Assembly: GCF_025252405.1 (NCBI RefSeq)
Contig: NZ_CP104307.1
Span: 4,836,001-4,900,000, forward strand
Length of the DNA: 64,000 bases
Reading direction: 5' to 3'
Source: Flavobacterium sp. TR2
GTDB lineage: Bacteria; Bacteroidota; Bacteroidia; Flavobacteriales; Flavobacteriaceae
Below are positions 9,341 to 18,600 of the stretch, one piece after another; positions within the stretch are counted from its first letter, which is position 1, and every line of letters starts with the position of its first letter. The notes below the pieces were generated by a model. That model did no database searches. It saw only the letters and a program-made list of their open reading frames with translations, and was not told where the DNA came from. A program made the position numbers and the translations under genes.

Positions 9341-10750
9341 ATGCTTCGACCGTGGCCATTAGAAATTCAGCTTGATAAAAAATCAGACAAAGCCATTTAT
9401 CTTCAAATTGCCGATGCTATAATTCAAGCGGTTAAAACAGGGAAATTGATCAGTGGCAACGCACTGCCTGGAAGCAGACAATTGGCAGAATTATTAAAAG
9501 TTAACCGAAACACAGTTGTAGAGGCTTTAGATGTTTTAATTGCCGAAGGATGGCTGGTCTCTATTGATCGAAAAGGAACTTTTGTAACCGATTCACTTCC
9601 GCAGATAAATCATTCCATAGAAAACAAAAAAGACCAAAAAATTGCCGTCGAAGAACACAAAAGTTTTTTAGTTTTTGACGACGGGCTTCCTGATAGCCGT
9701 CTTGCACCAATGGATGATTTGGCAAGAGCTTACCGCGAATTGTTCAGTCGAAAATCACGCTGGCAGATTATGGGCTACAGCAACGAATTGGGGAATTTAG
9801 AATTTAGAAAATCAATTGCTCAAATGCTGAATTTTAAACGCGGCATGAGCATTGCTCACGATCAAATCTGCATTACTCGCGGAAGCCAAATGGCTATGTA
9901 CCTTGCATCGCATTGCATTTTAAAATCGGGTGATTTTATTTTGGTCGAAAATCCAGGCTATAAACCTGCTTGGGAAGCATTTGAAAATGCAGGCGCAATA
10001 TTGCTTCCGGTAAATGTAGAATCTGATGGACTAGACGTCGATCAGGTTGAGACATACCTGCATCATAAAACCATAAAAGCAATTTACGTTACACCGCATC
10101 ATCAATTTCCGACCACGGTAACGTTATCTTTAAAAAAACGATTAAAACTGATTGAACTTTCCAATCAATATAATTTTACGATTATAGAAGACGATTACGA
10201 TAATGAATTTCATTTTGGTCAGCGGCCGATACTTCCGATTTCCAGTTATTCGGCTTTAAAAAACTATATCTATATTGGCACTTTCAGCAAAATTGTTGCT
10301 CCTGCGCTACGTATAGGATACTTGGCCAGTTCGCATGAAAACATTCAAAAAATTGGAAATCACAGAAAAATCATAGACGTTCAGGGAGATAATATTATGG
10401 AAGAAGCAATTTTGAACCTCATCAACGAAGGCAAAATAAAGCGCCATCTTAAAAAAGCCAATTTGATTTATAAATCCAAAAGAGATTATTTTGAAAGTCT
10501 GCAAAATCAATATCTACAAGATAAAATCTCTTTCACAAAACCAGAAGGCGGACTTGCATTTTGGATTGTTCCCCAAGCAGAAATTGATGTTCTTGAAATT
10601 TTTGAAAAACTAAAAGCGCAAGGAATACAAATCATGTCCCCTCACCGATTTAGTTTTGATGAGACCATTAAAGGATTTCGTTTAGGCTATGCCTCTCTTT
10701 CAGAAAAACAAATGGAAGAAGGAATTAAGGCGCTTGCTAAATTGCTGTAA
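9341..10750 (+). CDS. MocR-type PLP-dependent transcriptional regulator (GntR HTH plus aminotransferase domain)
   Basis: The N-terminus carries a GntR winged helix (IYLQIADAIIQAVKTGKL, then LPGSRQLAELLKVNRNTVVE). The C-terminal 350 residues are a fold-type I aminotransferase domain with the PLP lysine in GTFSKIVAPALRIGYL, near residue 317. MocR/PdxR proteins sense PLP or amino compounds rather than catalyse transamination. I start it at ATG 9341 (469 residues) rather than the TTG at 9287, because a -7 promoter box sits inside the longer version. Its 3' end is echoed in the repeat array that follows. A link to the PLP-binding YggS protein 900 bases downstream is possible but unproven. Confidence 0.9.
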   Translation: MLRPWPLEIQLDKKSDKAIYLQIADAIIQAVKTGKLISGNALPGSRQLAELLKVNRNTVVEALDVLIAEGWLVSIDRKGTFVTDSLPQINHSIENKKDQKIAVEEHKSFLVFDDGLPDSRLAPMDDLARAYRELFSRKSRWQIMGYSNELGNLEFRKSIAQMLNFKRGMSIAHDQICITRGSQMAMYLASHCILKSGDFILVENPGYKPAWEAFENAGAILLPVNVESDGLDVDQVETYLHHKTIKAIYVTPHHQFPTTVTLSLKKRLKLIELSNQYNFTIIEDDYDNEFHFGQRPILPISSYSALKNYIYIGTFSKIVAPALRIGYLASSHENIQKIGNHRKIIDVQGDNIMEEAILNLINEGKIKRHLKKANLIYKSKRDYFESLQNQYLQDKISFTKPEGGLAFWIVPQAEIDVLEIFEKLKAQGIQIMSPHRFSFDETIKGFRLGYASLSEKQMEEGIKALAKLL

Positions 10751-11582
10751 TGCCCTTCGACTTTGCTCAGAGTGACATAAAATCTGTCTGGCTGAGCGAA
10801 GTAGAAGCCTTTTTTATTTTCAGTTTCCCTAAAATTTAATTTATACTTAGACGCAGATTTTACCGATTTGCTATCGCAAAGACGCGGAAAAAAACGGATT
10901 TTAAAATCTGCGTAAATCTGCGTTTTCGCGATAGCGAATCTGTTTTGTCCGCGTTCGATTTATTTATTGCAGTTTTACTTTTCAATTTACGCTTCTTTTG
11001 CAGAAAACAGATGAAAGGATTTAAGGCGCTTGCTAAGTTGCTGTAATGCCTTCGACTTTGCTCAGAGTGACATAATTGCTGTCTAGCTGAGCGAAGTCGA
11101 AGCCTTTTTTATTTTCAGCCTTCCTAAAATTTAATTTATACTTAGACGCAGATTTTACTGATTTGCTATCGCAAAGACGCGGAAAAAACTGATTTTAAAA
11201 TCTGCGTAAATCTCCGCTTTTGCGATAGCGAATCTGTTTGATCCACGTTCGATTTATTTATTGCAGTTTTACTTTTCAATTTACGCTTCTTTTGCAGAAA
11301 ACAGATGAAAGGATTTAAGGCGCTTGCTAAGTTGCTGTAATGCCTTCGACTTTGCTCAGAGTGACATAATTACTGTCTGGCTGAGCGAAGTCGAAGCCTT
11401 TTTTATTTTCAGTTTTCCCAAAATTTAATTTATACTTTAGACGCAGATTTTACCGATTTGCTATCGCAAAGACGCGGAAAAAACTGATTTTAAAATCTGC
11501 GTAAATCTGCGCTTTCGCGATAGCGAATCTGTTTGATCCGCGTTCGATTTATTTATTGCAGTTTTACTTTTCAATTTACGTT
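10745..11582 (+). repeat. Three-copy tandem repeat of about 295 bp containing copies of the MocR gene tail
   Basis: Units begin at 10745, 11041 and 11335 (periods 296 and 294); the third is incomplete. Each unit has a hairpin pairing CTTCGACTTTGCTCAG with CTGAGCGAAGTCGAAG, then a second palindromic block built on CGCAGATTTTACC and GCGATAGCGAATCTG. Each ends in roughly 55 bases that resemble the last codons of the MocR gene, including its stop codon (GGCGCTTGCTAAGTTGCTGTAA). The first hairpin recurs in the array at 58.6 kb. No coding capacity is supported; the region accounts for the whole gap between the MocR and YggS genes. Confidence 0.9.
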
Positions 11583-11672
11583 CGATTTAGAAGTTGAAAA
11601 TCATCCAGTTTTTTCCTTTTTTAAAAAATACTGGTCCAGCAGAATTTTGCCGTTTGGACATAGTTTTGCAGT

Positions 11673-12404
11673 ATGAAAAACGATATTATTTTTAATTTAA
11701 TCAAGGTGCATCAGCGCATCGAAAATGCGTGCAGAACTTCAGGAAGAAACCCTGCTGATGTTCGGCTTTTATTGGCAACCAAAACAGTTCCGGCAGAAAA
11801 AATACGTATTGCAATTGAGGCTGGCGAAACTTTAATGGGAGAAAATAAAATGCAGGAATTGCGGGATAAAAATGATGTTTTGAAAAATCTTCCAGTCGAA
11901 CGCCACTTTATTGGGCATCTTCAAACCAATAAAGTAAAAGATGTGCTGAAGTATGTGACCTGCATTCAATCTTTGGATCGGATAAATCTGGCTGATGAAC
12001 TGCACAAACAGCTTCAAAACCAAAACCGAAAACTAGATGTTTTTGTGCAAATCAATACTTCCTACGAAGAAAGCAAATTCGGCCTAGCGCCAGAAGACGT
12101 TTTATCATTCATCAAAAAAATAAAAACCTACGATACCTTAAATATTAAAGGTTTAATGACAATCGGACTTTTAGATGTTGAAAAGGAAAAAATGATTCCG
12201 TCTCTAAGGCTTTTAAGAACGATTCGAGATGAAATTTATACGGAAGGAATTGACGGCTTAACCAATTTGAAGCTCTCTATGGGAATGTCTCAGGATTTGG
12301 AACTGGCTATTGCTGAAGGTTCTAATATGGTACGAATTGGCACTTCGATATTTGGAAACCGCTTTTTAGGAAAAGAAATCTGGAACGAAAACATTGCAGA
12401 ATAA
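11673..12404 (+). CDS. yggS: YggS/PLPBP-family pyridoxal phosphate-binding protein
   Basis: At 243 residues the protein has the family length. The PLP lysine lies in LLLATKTVPAEKIRIAI (near residue 33), and family motifs follow: GENKMQEL, HFIGHLQTNKVKDVLKYV, IQSLDR, VQINTSYEESKFGL, GLMTIG, and LSMGMSQDLELAIAEGSNMV with RIGTSIFG near the end. These single-domain alanine-racemase-fold proteins bind PLP without a known reaction and maintain PLP and amino-acid homeostasis. A box matching TAnnTTTG lies only 5 bases before the ATG, so the transcript may be nearly leaderless. The AAA ATPase gene follows after 29 bases, probably in the same operon. Confidence 0.95.
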   Translation: MKNDIIFNLIKVHQRIENACRTSGRNPADVRLLLATKTVPAEKIRIAIEAGETLMGENKMQELRDKNDVLKNLPVERHFIGHLQTNKVKDVLKYVTCIQSLDRINLADELHKQLQNQNRKLDVFVQINTSYEESKFGLAPEDVLSFIKKIKTYDTLNIKGLMTIGLLDVEKEKMIPSLRLLRTIRDEIYTEGIDGLTNLKLSMGMSQDLELAIAEGSNMVRIGTSIFGNRFLGKEIWNENIAE

Positions 12405-12433
12405 AACTTAATTTTGCAGCAAATAATAAGCAG

Positions 12434-13138
12434 ATGAACCTGAATGATCTTACTGTAATTGATAACGAAAAAATTGCTTTAGACGATTTATTTTTTAGCG
12501 ATGAAAATAAAGCCGCTTTGCTTCAAATTATCAAAGAACATCAATATATCGAAGAGTTAAAAAAGTACAATCTTAAAGTCGATAATAAAATTTTACTGCA
12601 CGGAAGTTCTGGCTGCGGAAAAACGACAACGGCAAAAGCAATTGCCAATACATTAGACAAAAAAATTATCATTGTCAACCTCAGCACTGTTATAGATTCG
12701 AGAATTGGCGAAACTTCTAAAAATCTAAAAGCGATTTTTGATAAAGCAATTAGAGAAAGAGCCGTTTTATTTTTGGATGAATTTGACCAGATCGGAAAAA
12801 GTCGAGACAGCGATGATAAAGATGTCGGTGAAATGAGACGTTTGGTCAATACCATCATTCAGCTTTTTGATTATTTCCCTGCTGATAGTTTGCTGATCTG
12901 CGCCACCAATCATTACGAAATAATAGACAGCGCTTTATTGCGAAGATTTCAATTGCGCCTGAAATATGAAATGCCATCAGAAAAACAGCTTAATATTTAC
13001 TACGATAAGATTCTGAACAGTTTTCCAGAACATTTTCAGAACATCGAAAGACGTTATTCTATTTCTTATGCTGAGGCTTTAGATTACATCAATACAACAA
13101 TGAAAAGGCAGATTATTGCTGCCTTGGATTCAAAATAA
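12434..13138 (+). CDS. AAA-family ATPase, single small domain
   Basis: The 234-residue protein is one AAA module: Walker A GSSGCGKTTTAKAIA near residue 57, Walker B AVLFLDEFDQIG near 115, a sensor-1 asparagine in LICATNH, and an arginine finger region SALLRRFQLRL. Only a short N-terminal segment precedes the core, so it lacks the membrane, protease or substrate domains of FtsH or ClpX. Stand-alone AAA proteins like this are often assumed to remodel protein complexes; the substrate is unknown. It follows yggS on the same strand and is ended by a strong terminator hairpin. Confidence 0.85.
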   Translation: MNLNDLTVIDNEKIALDDLFFSDENKAALLQIIKEHQYIEELKKYNLKVDNKILLHGSSGCGKTTTAKAIANTLDKKIIIVNLSTVIDSRIGETSKNLKAIFDKAIRERAVLFLDEFDQIGKSRDSDDKDVGEMRRLVNTIIQLFDYFPADSLLICATNHYEIIDSALLRRFQLRLKYEMPSEKQLNIYYDKILNSFPEHFQNIERRYSISYAEALDYINTTMKRQIIAALDSK

Positions 13139-13144
13139 AATGAG

Positions 13145-13173
13145 AAAACCCGCTGCAAAATACAGCGGGTTTT
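13145..13173. terminator. Bidirectional intrinsic terminator
   Basis: AAAACCCGCTG pairs perfectly with CAGCGGGTTTT across a 7-base loop. It sits between the AAA ATPase gene and the convergent glycosyltransferase gene and can serve both. Confidence 0.85.
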
Positions 13174-13213
13174 CATTTGGCGGAGTTTTATATAGAATGA
13201 ATAGTGTACTAAA

Positions 13214-14656
13214 TTATAATCCTCTTGTCAGCCAGCCTTTTTTATTGGCTGTTGCAATGGCATAAGGTGCAATCCAGAATAAACTGAAAGTGTAAAAAAC
13301 GCTGTAAGAATAGGCCCAGAAAGATTCTGCAAGCGTATATCGTTTTGCATAAAATGCCATTGAAAATGTAGAAAACATTAAAATAGCTACCAATGTTGAA
13401 CTAACGAATAATATTGGATGAACTGCAATAAAGTAGAACATGAACAATAAGAATGGATAGGTCATTGCTATTTTGAAAAACTGATTTAGAAACAGCATTC
13501 TCGGTCCAAATTTTGATTCTTTTCTAAAATCTTTGAAAACAAATTTTGCCATCATAAGATTCTCACGAACGTTGCTTCTTGCCCATCTGATGAACATTTT
13601 GTACAGCCCTTTGTATTCTTCAGGAACATTTGTCAACACAACTGCATTTCTTTGAAACTTCACTTCAAAACCTTGTTTCAAAATCATATTGGTTAAAGCA
13701 CGATCTTCTCCAATATCTGAAGGCTGCCCCATAAAAGTTTGGTTGATCCATTCTGGAAGACAGTTAAAAACGGCATCTCTTCTGTAACCTGCCAAAGCGC
13801 CTGGCGTACATAATACAGACCCTAGCTCGCTTTCTGCAGAACGCTGAAATTCAAAACTCATTACAAAACTTACATTCAGCATTTTTGGCAAAATCGCTTT
13901 TTTGTTGTTCAAAACCTGAACGTTTCCAGCCACTGCACCACATTTTTTGTTTACCACAAACGGACTTACCAAGTTTCTTAAAGTATCTTTTTTCACAATA
14001 GAATCGCTGTCTACTGTTACAAAAATTTCTCCTATTCCCAATTTAAATCCTCTGTATAATGCCTGACGTTTCCCTTGATTTTTTGGCTGCTGAAAAATCG
14101 TAACACGATCTCCCAATTTTGCTTTTGCTTCCTGCATCCAGTACCAAGTATCGTCTTTACTTCCATCATCAATTGCAAGAAGCTGTAATTTTTCTGCTGG
14201 ATAATCGCTGTCTGCAAGACTCAATAAAGTATCCCAAACCAATTTTCCTTCATTGTAAGCTGGAACAATAATCGTACAAGTTGGCAATAAATCATCTGAT
14301 ACAGATGGAATTGCTTTATATCTTAAATACAAGTAAGAGCTGTACAAGAAAACTCCTGTTTGATAAAAAAACAAAACGGTCGTGATAACTAAAAATGGCA
14401 ATCCCCAAGTCGAAGCTATTCTTTCAAAATGAAATTGCTCAAAATCATCCTGCAATAGAAATACTGAGATTACACCTGCAATTAATAATAAAAATGTTGC
14501 CACCAGAACCGCCAATCCGAAAGGGCTTGATGGTCTTTCTACGTGGACTTTTGAATTTTGATTGGTTCTAAAAAAAGAACCGTTTAATGTTTTTTCGCTG
14601 ATTGCCGAACTGCCGTTCGCATAAAATTGTTCTGAGATAATTGTTTCGCTTTCCAT
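13214..14656 (-). CDS. Membrane family 2 glycosyltransferase, processive synthase type
   Basis: The 480-residue protein has two N-terminal membrane helices (about 45-70 and 85-110), a GT-A domain, and three or four C-terminal helices, the topology of cellulose, hyaluronan and poly-GlcNAc synthases. Visible motifs are TIIVPAYNEGKLVWDTLLS, AIDDGSKDDT, VTVDSDSI (the DxD metal site), PSDIGEDRALTN (the catalytic ED) and IRWARSNVREN in place of the QxxRW motif; the Gln of that motif is not obvious. It probably polymerises an exopolysaccharide from a UDP sugar at the inner membrane. It is monocistronic, without the usual partner genes. Confidence 0.85.
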   Translation of the reverse strand: MESETIISEQFYANGSSAISEKTLNGSFFRTNQNSKVHVERPSSPFGLAVLVATFLLLIAGVISVFLLQDDFEQFHFERIASTWGLPFLVITTVLFFYQTGVFLYSSYLYLRYKAIPSVSDDLLPTCTIIVPAYNEGKLVWDTLLSLADSDYPAEKLQLLAIDDGSKDDTWYWMQEAKAKLGDRVTIFQQPKNQGKRQALYRGFKLGIGEIFVTVDSDSIVKKDTLRNLVSPFVVNKKCGAVAGNVQVLNNKKAILPKMLNVSFVMSFEFQRSAESELGSVLCTPGALAGYRRDAVFNCLPEWINQTFMGQPSDIGEDRALTNMILKQGFEVKFQRNAVVLTNVPEEYKGLYKMFIRWARSNVRENLMMAKFVFKDFRKESKFGPRMLFLNQFFKIAMTYPFLLFMFYFIAVHPILFVSSTLVAILMFSTFSMAFYAKRYTLAESFWAYSYSVFYTFSLFWIAPYAIATANKKGWLTRGL

Positions 14657-15185
14657 GCTTATACTCCTTTTTTAATTTTCTTAATTTGGCTTTTAGTAAA
14701 ATCTTTCCTTTCTAATTTATTTGCGGCTCTTTCTGAGAAACAATAAAAAAACAAACGCATCAAAGATTTTGACATAAACACTTTTTACAAGCGGCGTGCC
14801 AACACGATTCTAAACTGGTATAGAGCCATTTAGAAAAAGAAGCAGAAAAAAGAGTGTGTAATTATTTTACACTTTTTGGATACGGTATACACAAAAAACG
14901 CAAAATTTGGAATCAAAAAAGTGAGATTTATAAGGGCTTCAGAGCATTTTTGAGCTTCTTGCTCTCTAAAGAAGCATTGCCTGTAAAATAATTTTTCTGG
15001 CGAAAAAACAGTAAGATTTAATAGAACGCTGTTATTTAAATAAAATTGTCCGAAAAAAGAAAACAGATTTGAAAAGCTTTTTTTGTCCTTTTAAAAAACA
15101 TTCTTCATAAAAAATCGGGAAATCTTACTTAAAAAAGTTAAATTTAACCAAACAAACTTAACCCTAAAATTAAAGAGACTATAAA
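14657..15185. other. Intergenic region between glycosyltransferase and response regulator genes
   Basis: This 529-bp divergent gap has no supported gene. It contains a small hairpin at 14856-14872 (GTGTAA pairing with TTACAC) and a 12-bp palindrome GTTAAATTTAAC at 15137-15148, about 40 bases before the response regulator start. Either could be a protein-binding site. I did not find a clean TAnnTTTG box for the response regulator. Confidence 0.4.
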
Positions 15186-15632
15186 ATGAGTAAAGAGCAT
15201 TACCATCTTTTATTGGCTGACGACGACGAAGACGACTGCCTTTTCTTTAAAGAAGCTCTCGATGAAATAGCTGTCAGCACTGATCTTTTGACGGTTCACG
15301 ACGGTGTACAATTAATGGACTATTTAAAAAACAATATTTTAAATCTTCCAGAAGTTCTTTTCTTGGATTTGAATATGCCACGAAAAAATGGTCTGGAATG
15401 TTTAGATGAAATAAAAAATGACGAAAGATTAGAAAATCTGCCCATTATTATTTTTTCTACTTCACTAGACAGTGAAATAGTAAATAAGCTGTATCAAAAA
15501 GGCGCTTCTTACTATATCCGAAAACCTGGCGAGTTTTCTAAATTAAAAACTGTCATCAATAAAGCGCTTACAATAGCATCAGAAAAAAATTTCACACAGC
15601 CTGAAAGAGCCAATTTCATTCTGCAACCTTAA
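15186..15632 (+). CDS. Receiver-only response regulator (CheY/Rcp1 type)
   Basis: The 148-residue protein is a single receiver domain without output domain. The acidic pocket is ADDDEDDC near residue 12, the phosphoacceptor is Asp-61 in EVLFLDLNMPRKNGLECL, the conserved Ser/Thr is in IIIFSTSLD, and the Lys is in SYYIRKPGEF. Such regulators often pass phosphate to or from multi-PAS or phytochrome-like kinases. The gene is 9 bases upstream of the multi-PAS kinase, so the two surely form an operon and a cognate pair. Confidence 0.92.
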   Translation: MSKEHYHLLLADDDEDDCLFFKEALDEIAVSTDLLTVHDGVQLMDYLKNNILNLPEVLFLDLNMPRKNGLECLDEIKNDERLENLPIIIFSTSLDSEIVNKLYQKGASYYIRKPGEFSKLKTVINKALTIASEKNFTQPERANFILQP

Positions 15633-15641
15633 TCATTGGAA

Positions 15642-18600
15642 ATGGACCACAAAAAAAACGAACATTATTTTCTATCTCAAGAAGGTGAAATGGGGAATTT
15701 AATTCGTTCTGCAGATTGGAGCAAAACCTCTTTGGGCAATCCCGAAAATTGGCCGCAAAGTTTAAAAACAATGACAGCCATGATGCTTGGCAATCCGTTT
15801 GGAATGTACATAGCATGGGGAGAAAATTATACGCAATTGTATAATGATGCTTTCCGTCCTATTCTTGGAGTTTCTAAACATCCAGAAGCATTGGGCAGAA
15901 GTTCTAGAGAAACATTTAGCGAAATATGGGATACCATAGGCCCTATGTTTGCCGATGTTATGAAAGGACGTGCCGTAAGTTTCCCTGATTTTAAAGTGCC
16001 TCTTCATCGAAACGGCTACACAGAAGATTGCTTTTTTGACTTTTCGTACAGTCCGATAAAAATAGAAGACGGTTCTATTGGCGGAATTTTGGTTACGGTT
16101 ATTGAAACCACCGAAAAGAAAATTGTCGCAGACGCCTTGCAGGAAAGCAATGCGCGGTTTATGAATAATATTATGCAGGCTCCTGTTGCCATGTGCATTT
16201 TTAAGGGTGAAAATCATATTGTAGAAATCGCCAACGAACAAATGCTGCAGCTTTGGGGAACTAAAGCCGAAAATGTAATTAACAAACCCATTTTTGAAGC
16301 GCTGCCAGGATTAAAAAAACAGGGGTTTGATGAAATTCTGCACCATGTTTTTACAAACGGCAAAAAAATTACAACAGATGAACTTTTTGTCCAATTAAGC
16401 AGAAATGGGCAAACCGAAAACACCTATATCAATTTTGTTTACGAAGCTTTAAGAGAAACTGACGGCACTATCTCTGGAGTTGCTGCGATTGCCACCGAAG
16501 TTACGGCTCAAGTTTTGGCACGTTCAAAAGTAGAAGAAAGTGAACAGAAAATAAGACAGCTGGTTGAAAATGCTCCTTTTCCGATTGCGGTTTATGTCGG
16601 TAAAGAAATGCGCATTGAATTGGCAAACGACTCCATAATTAAAGTTTGGGGAAAAGGCCCCGATGTGATTGGGAAAACCTATACCGAAATTCTTCCCGAA
16701 TTAAAGGGCGAACCCATTTTTAAACAAGTCGAAACGGTTTACGAAACAGGAAAGTCCTTTCATTCTCAAAACACACGAATTGATCTCGTAGTAGACAATG
16801 CCTTAAAAACATCTTATTTTAATTACAGCTTTACACCTCTATACGACCTAAATGGCAAAGTGTACGCCGTAATGAATACCGCTGTAGATATTACCGACTT
16901 ATACCTAGCCAAACAAAAAATTGAAGAAAGCGATAAGCGATTCCGTAATACGGTAAGACAGGCTCCTGTTGGCATTACAATTCTTCGCGGACCAGAATAT
17001 ATTGTAGAAATGGCCAACGAAGCTTATCTCAAACTTGTAGCCAGAGAAGAAGAAACTTTTGTTGGAAGGCCATTGTACGATTCGCTTCCCGAAGTAAAAG
17101 AAACCGTAAGCACATTATTAGACAATGTTTTAAATACCGGGATTCCCTTTCATGGAATTGAGGTTCCAGTTCCCCTAAACCGATATGGAAAAATTGAAAC
17201 TTCTTATTTTGATTTTCTTTATCATCCGCTAAAAGAAGAAAACGGCTCCATTTCGGGAATTTTGGTAACCGTTACCGAAGTAAGCGAAAAAGTCGAAGCC
17301 AGAAAAAAAATCGAACTGAACGAAGAGCGCCTTAGAATTGTAGTTGAAGCCAGCGAATTGGGCACTTGGGAATTGAATGTTAAAACCAGAATTCCAACTT
17401 ACTCTCAAAGATATCTTGAAATTATTGGCGGCTATACCGAAGAGGTCACTTTAACACATGATGAATTGCTGGAACATCTTCATCCTGATGATATGCATAT
17501 TCGAAATAAAGGTTTTAAAGAAGCTTTAAATACAGGTTTTCTAAATTATGAAGTCCGCGTAATCTGGAAAGACCAATCTATACATTGGATTGAAGGAAAA
17601 GGAAAAGTTTTTTATGATGAAAACCATGAACCTGAAAAACTTATTGGAACGATTCGAGATATTACAGAAGAAAAAAAATACCAGCAGAAAATAGAAGAAA
17701 GCGAAAAAAAACTTCGCAATCTTATCATGCAGTCGCCTGTTCCGAAAGCCATTTTGAAAGGAAATGATTTTGTAATTGAAATGGCCAATTTTGTGCTTTT
17801 GAATAATATTTGGAAAAAAGAAGAAACTGAAGTTCAAGGAAAAAAAATACTAGAATTGTTTCCGGAACTCAACAGACAGAAATACGCCAAATTGCTTAAA
17901 GAAGTTTACGAATCTGGAAATGTATATTCAGAATCTGAATCTTTACTTTTTATTGATAATGAAAAAAACGGCAATCAGTTTTATGTAGATTTTGAATTTG
18001 CTCCGCTTCGCGAAAGCGATAATTCGATTTCTGGAATTAGAATGACGCTTATTGACGTTACAGAAAAAGTCGAAACCAGAAAAAAAATAGAAGAAAGCGA
18101 AAAAAGATTCCGCTCCCTTACAGAAAGTATTCCGCAGTTAATTTGGGAAACCGATGCCGAAGGAAATGCCCTTTTCACTTCGGGCAAATGGTTTGAATAT
18201 ACAGGAATTGAGCCAGGAGTAGAAGGCTCGTGGCAAAAAATGATTCATCCTGACGATTTTGAAGAAAACGTCAAAATTTGGCAGCATTCACTCGCGACGG
18301 GCGAGATGTATCGCTGCGATGTAAGAATGCGCAGAAAAGACGGCTCGTACAGATGGCATACGGTTATTGGCGAACCTGTTTTTGGCCCCGACAACAAAAT
18401 TGTAAAATGGGTCGGCGCTTTTACCGATATTCATACCGAAAAAGCTTTTACGCACGAGCTTGAGCAACAGGTTACAGCCAGAACTCGAGAATTAATACAG
18501 ATCAACGAATCGCTTCGAAAAAGCGAAGAACGCTACCATCTGATGGTCGAAGAAGTTCAAGAATATTCCATTCTATATTTAAATCCAAATGGCATTGTAG

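Noticed and set aside
10745..11582. Insertion sequence or transposon
   Set aside because: No transposase coding capacity and no target-site duplication; it is a tandem repeat with a gene-tail copy.
15762..16241. Minus-strand frame inside the PAS kinase gene
   Set aside because: Antisense to a clear multi-domain kinase; no family resemblance.
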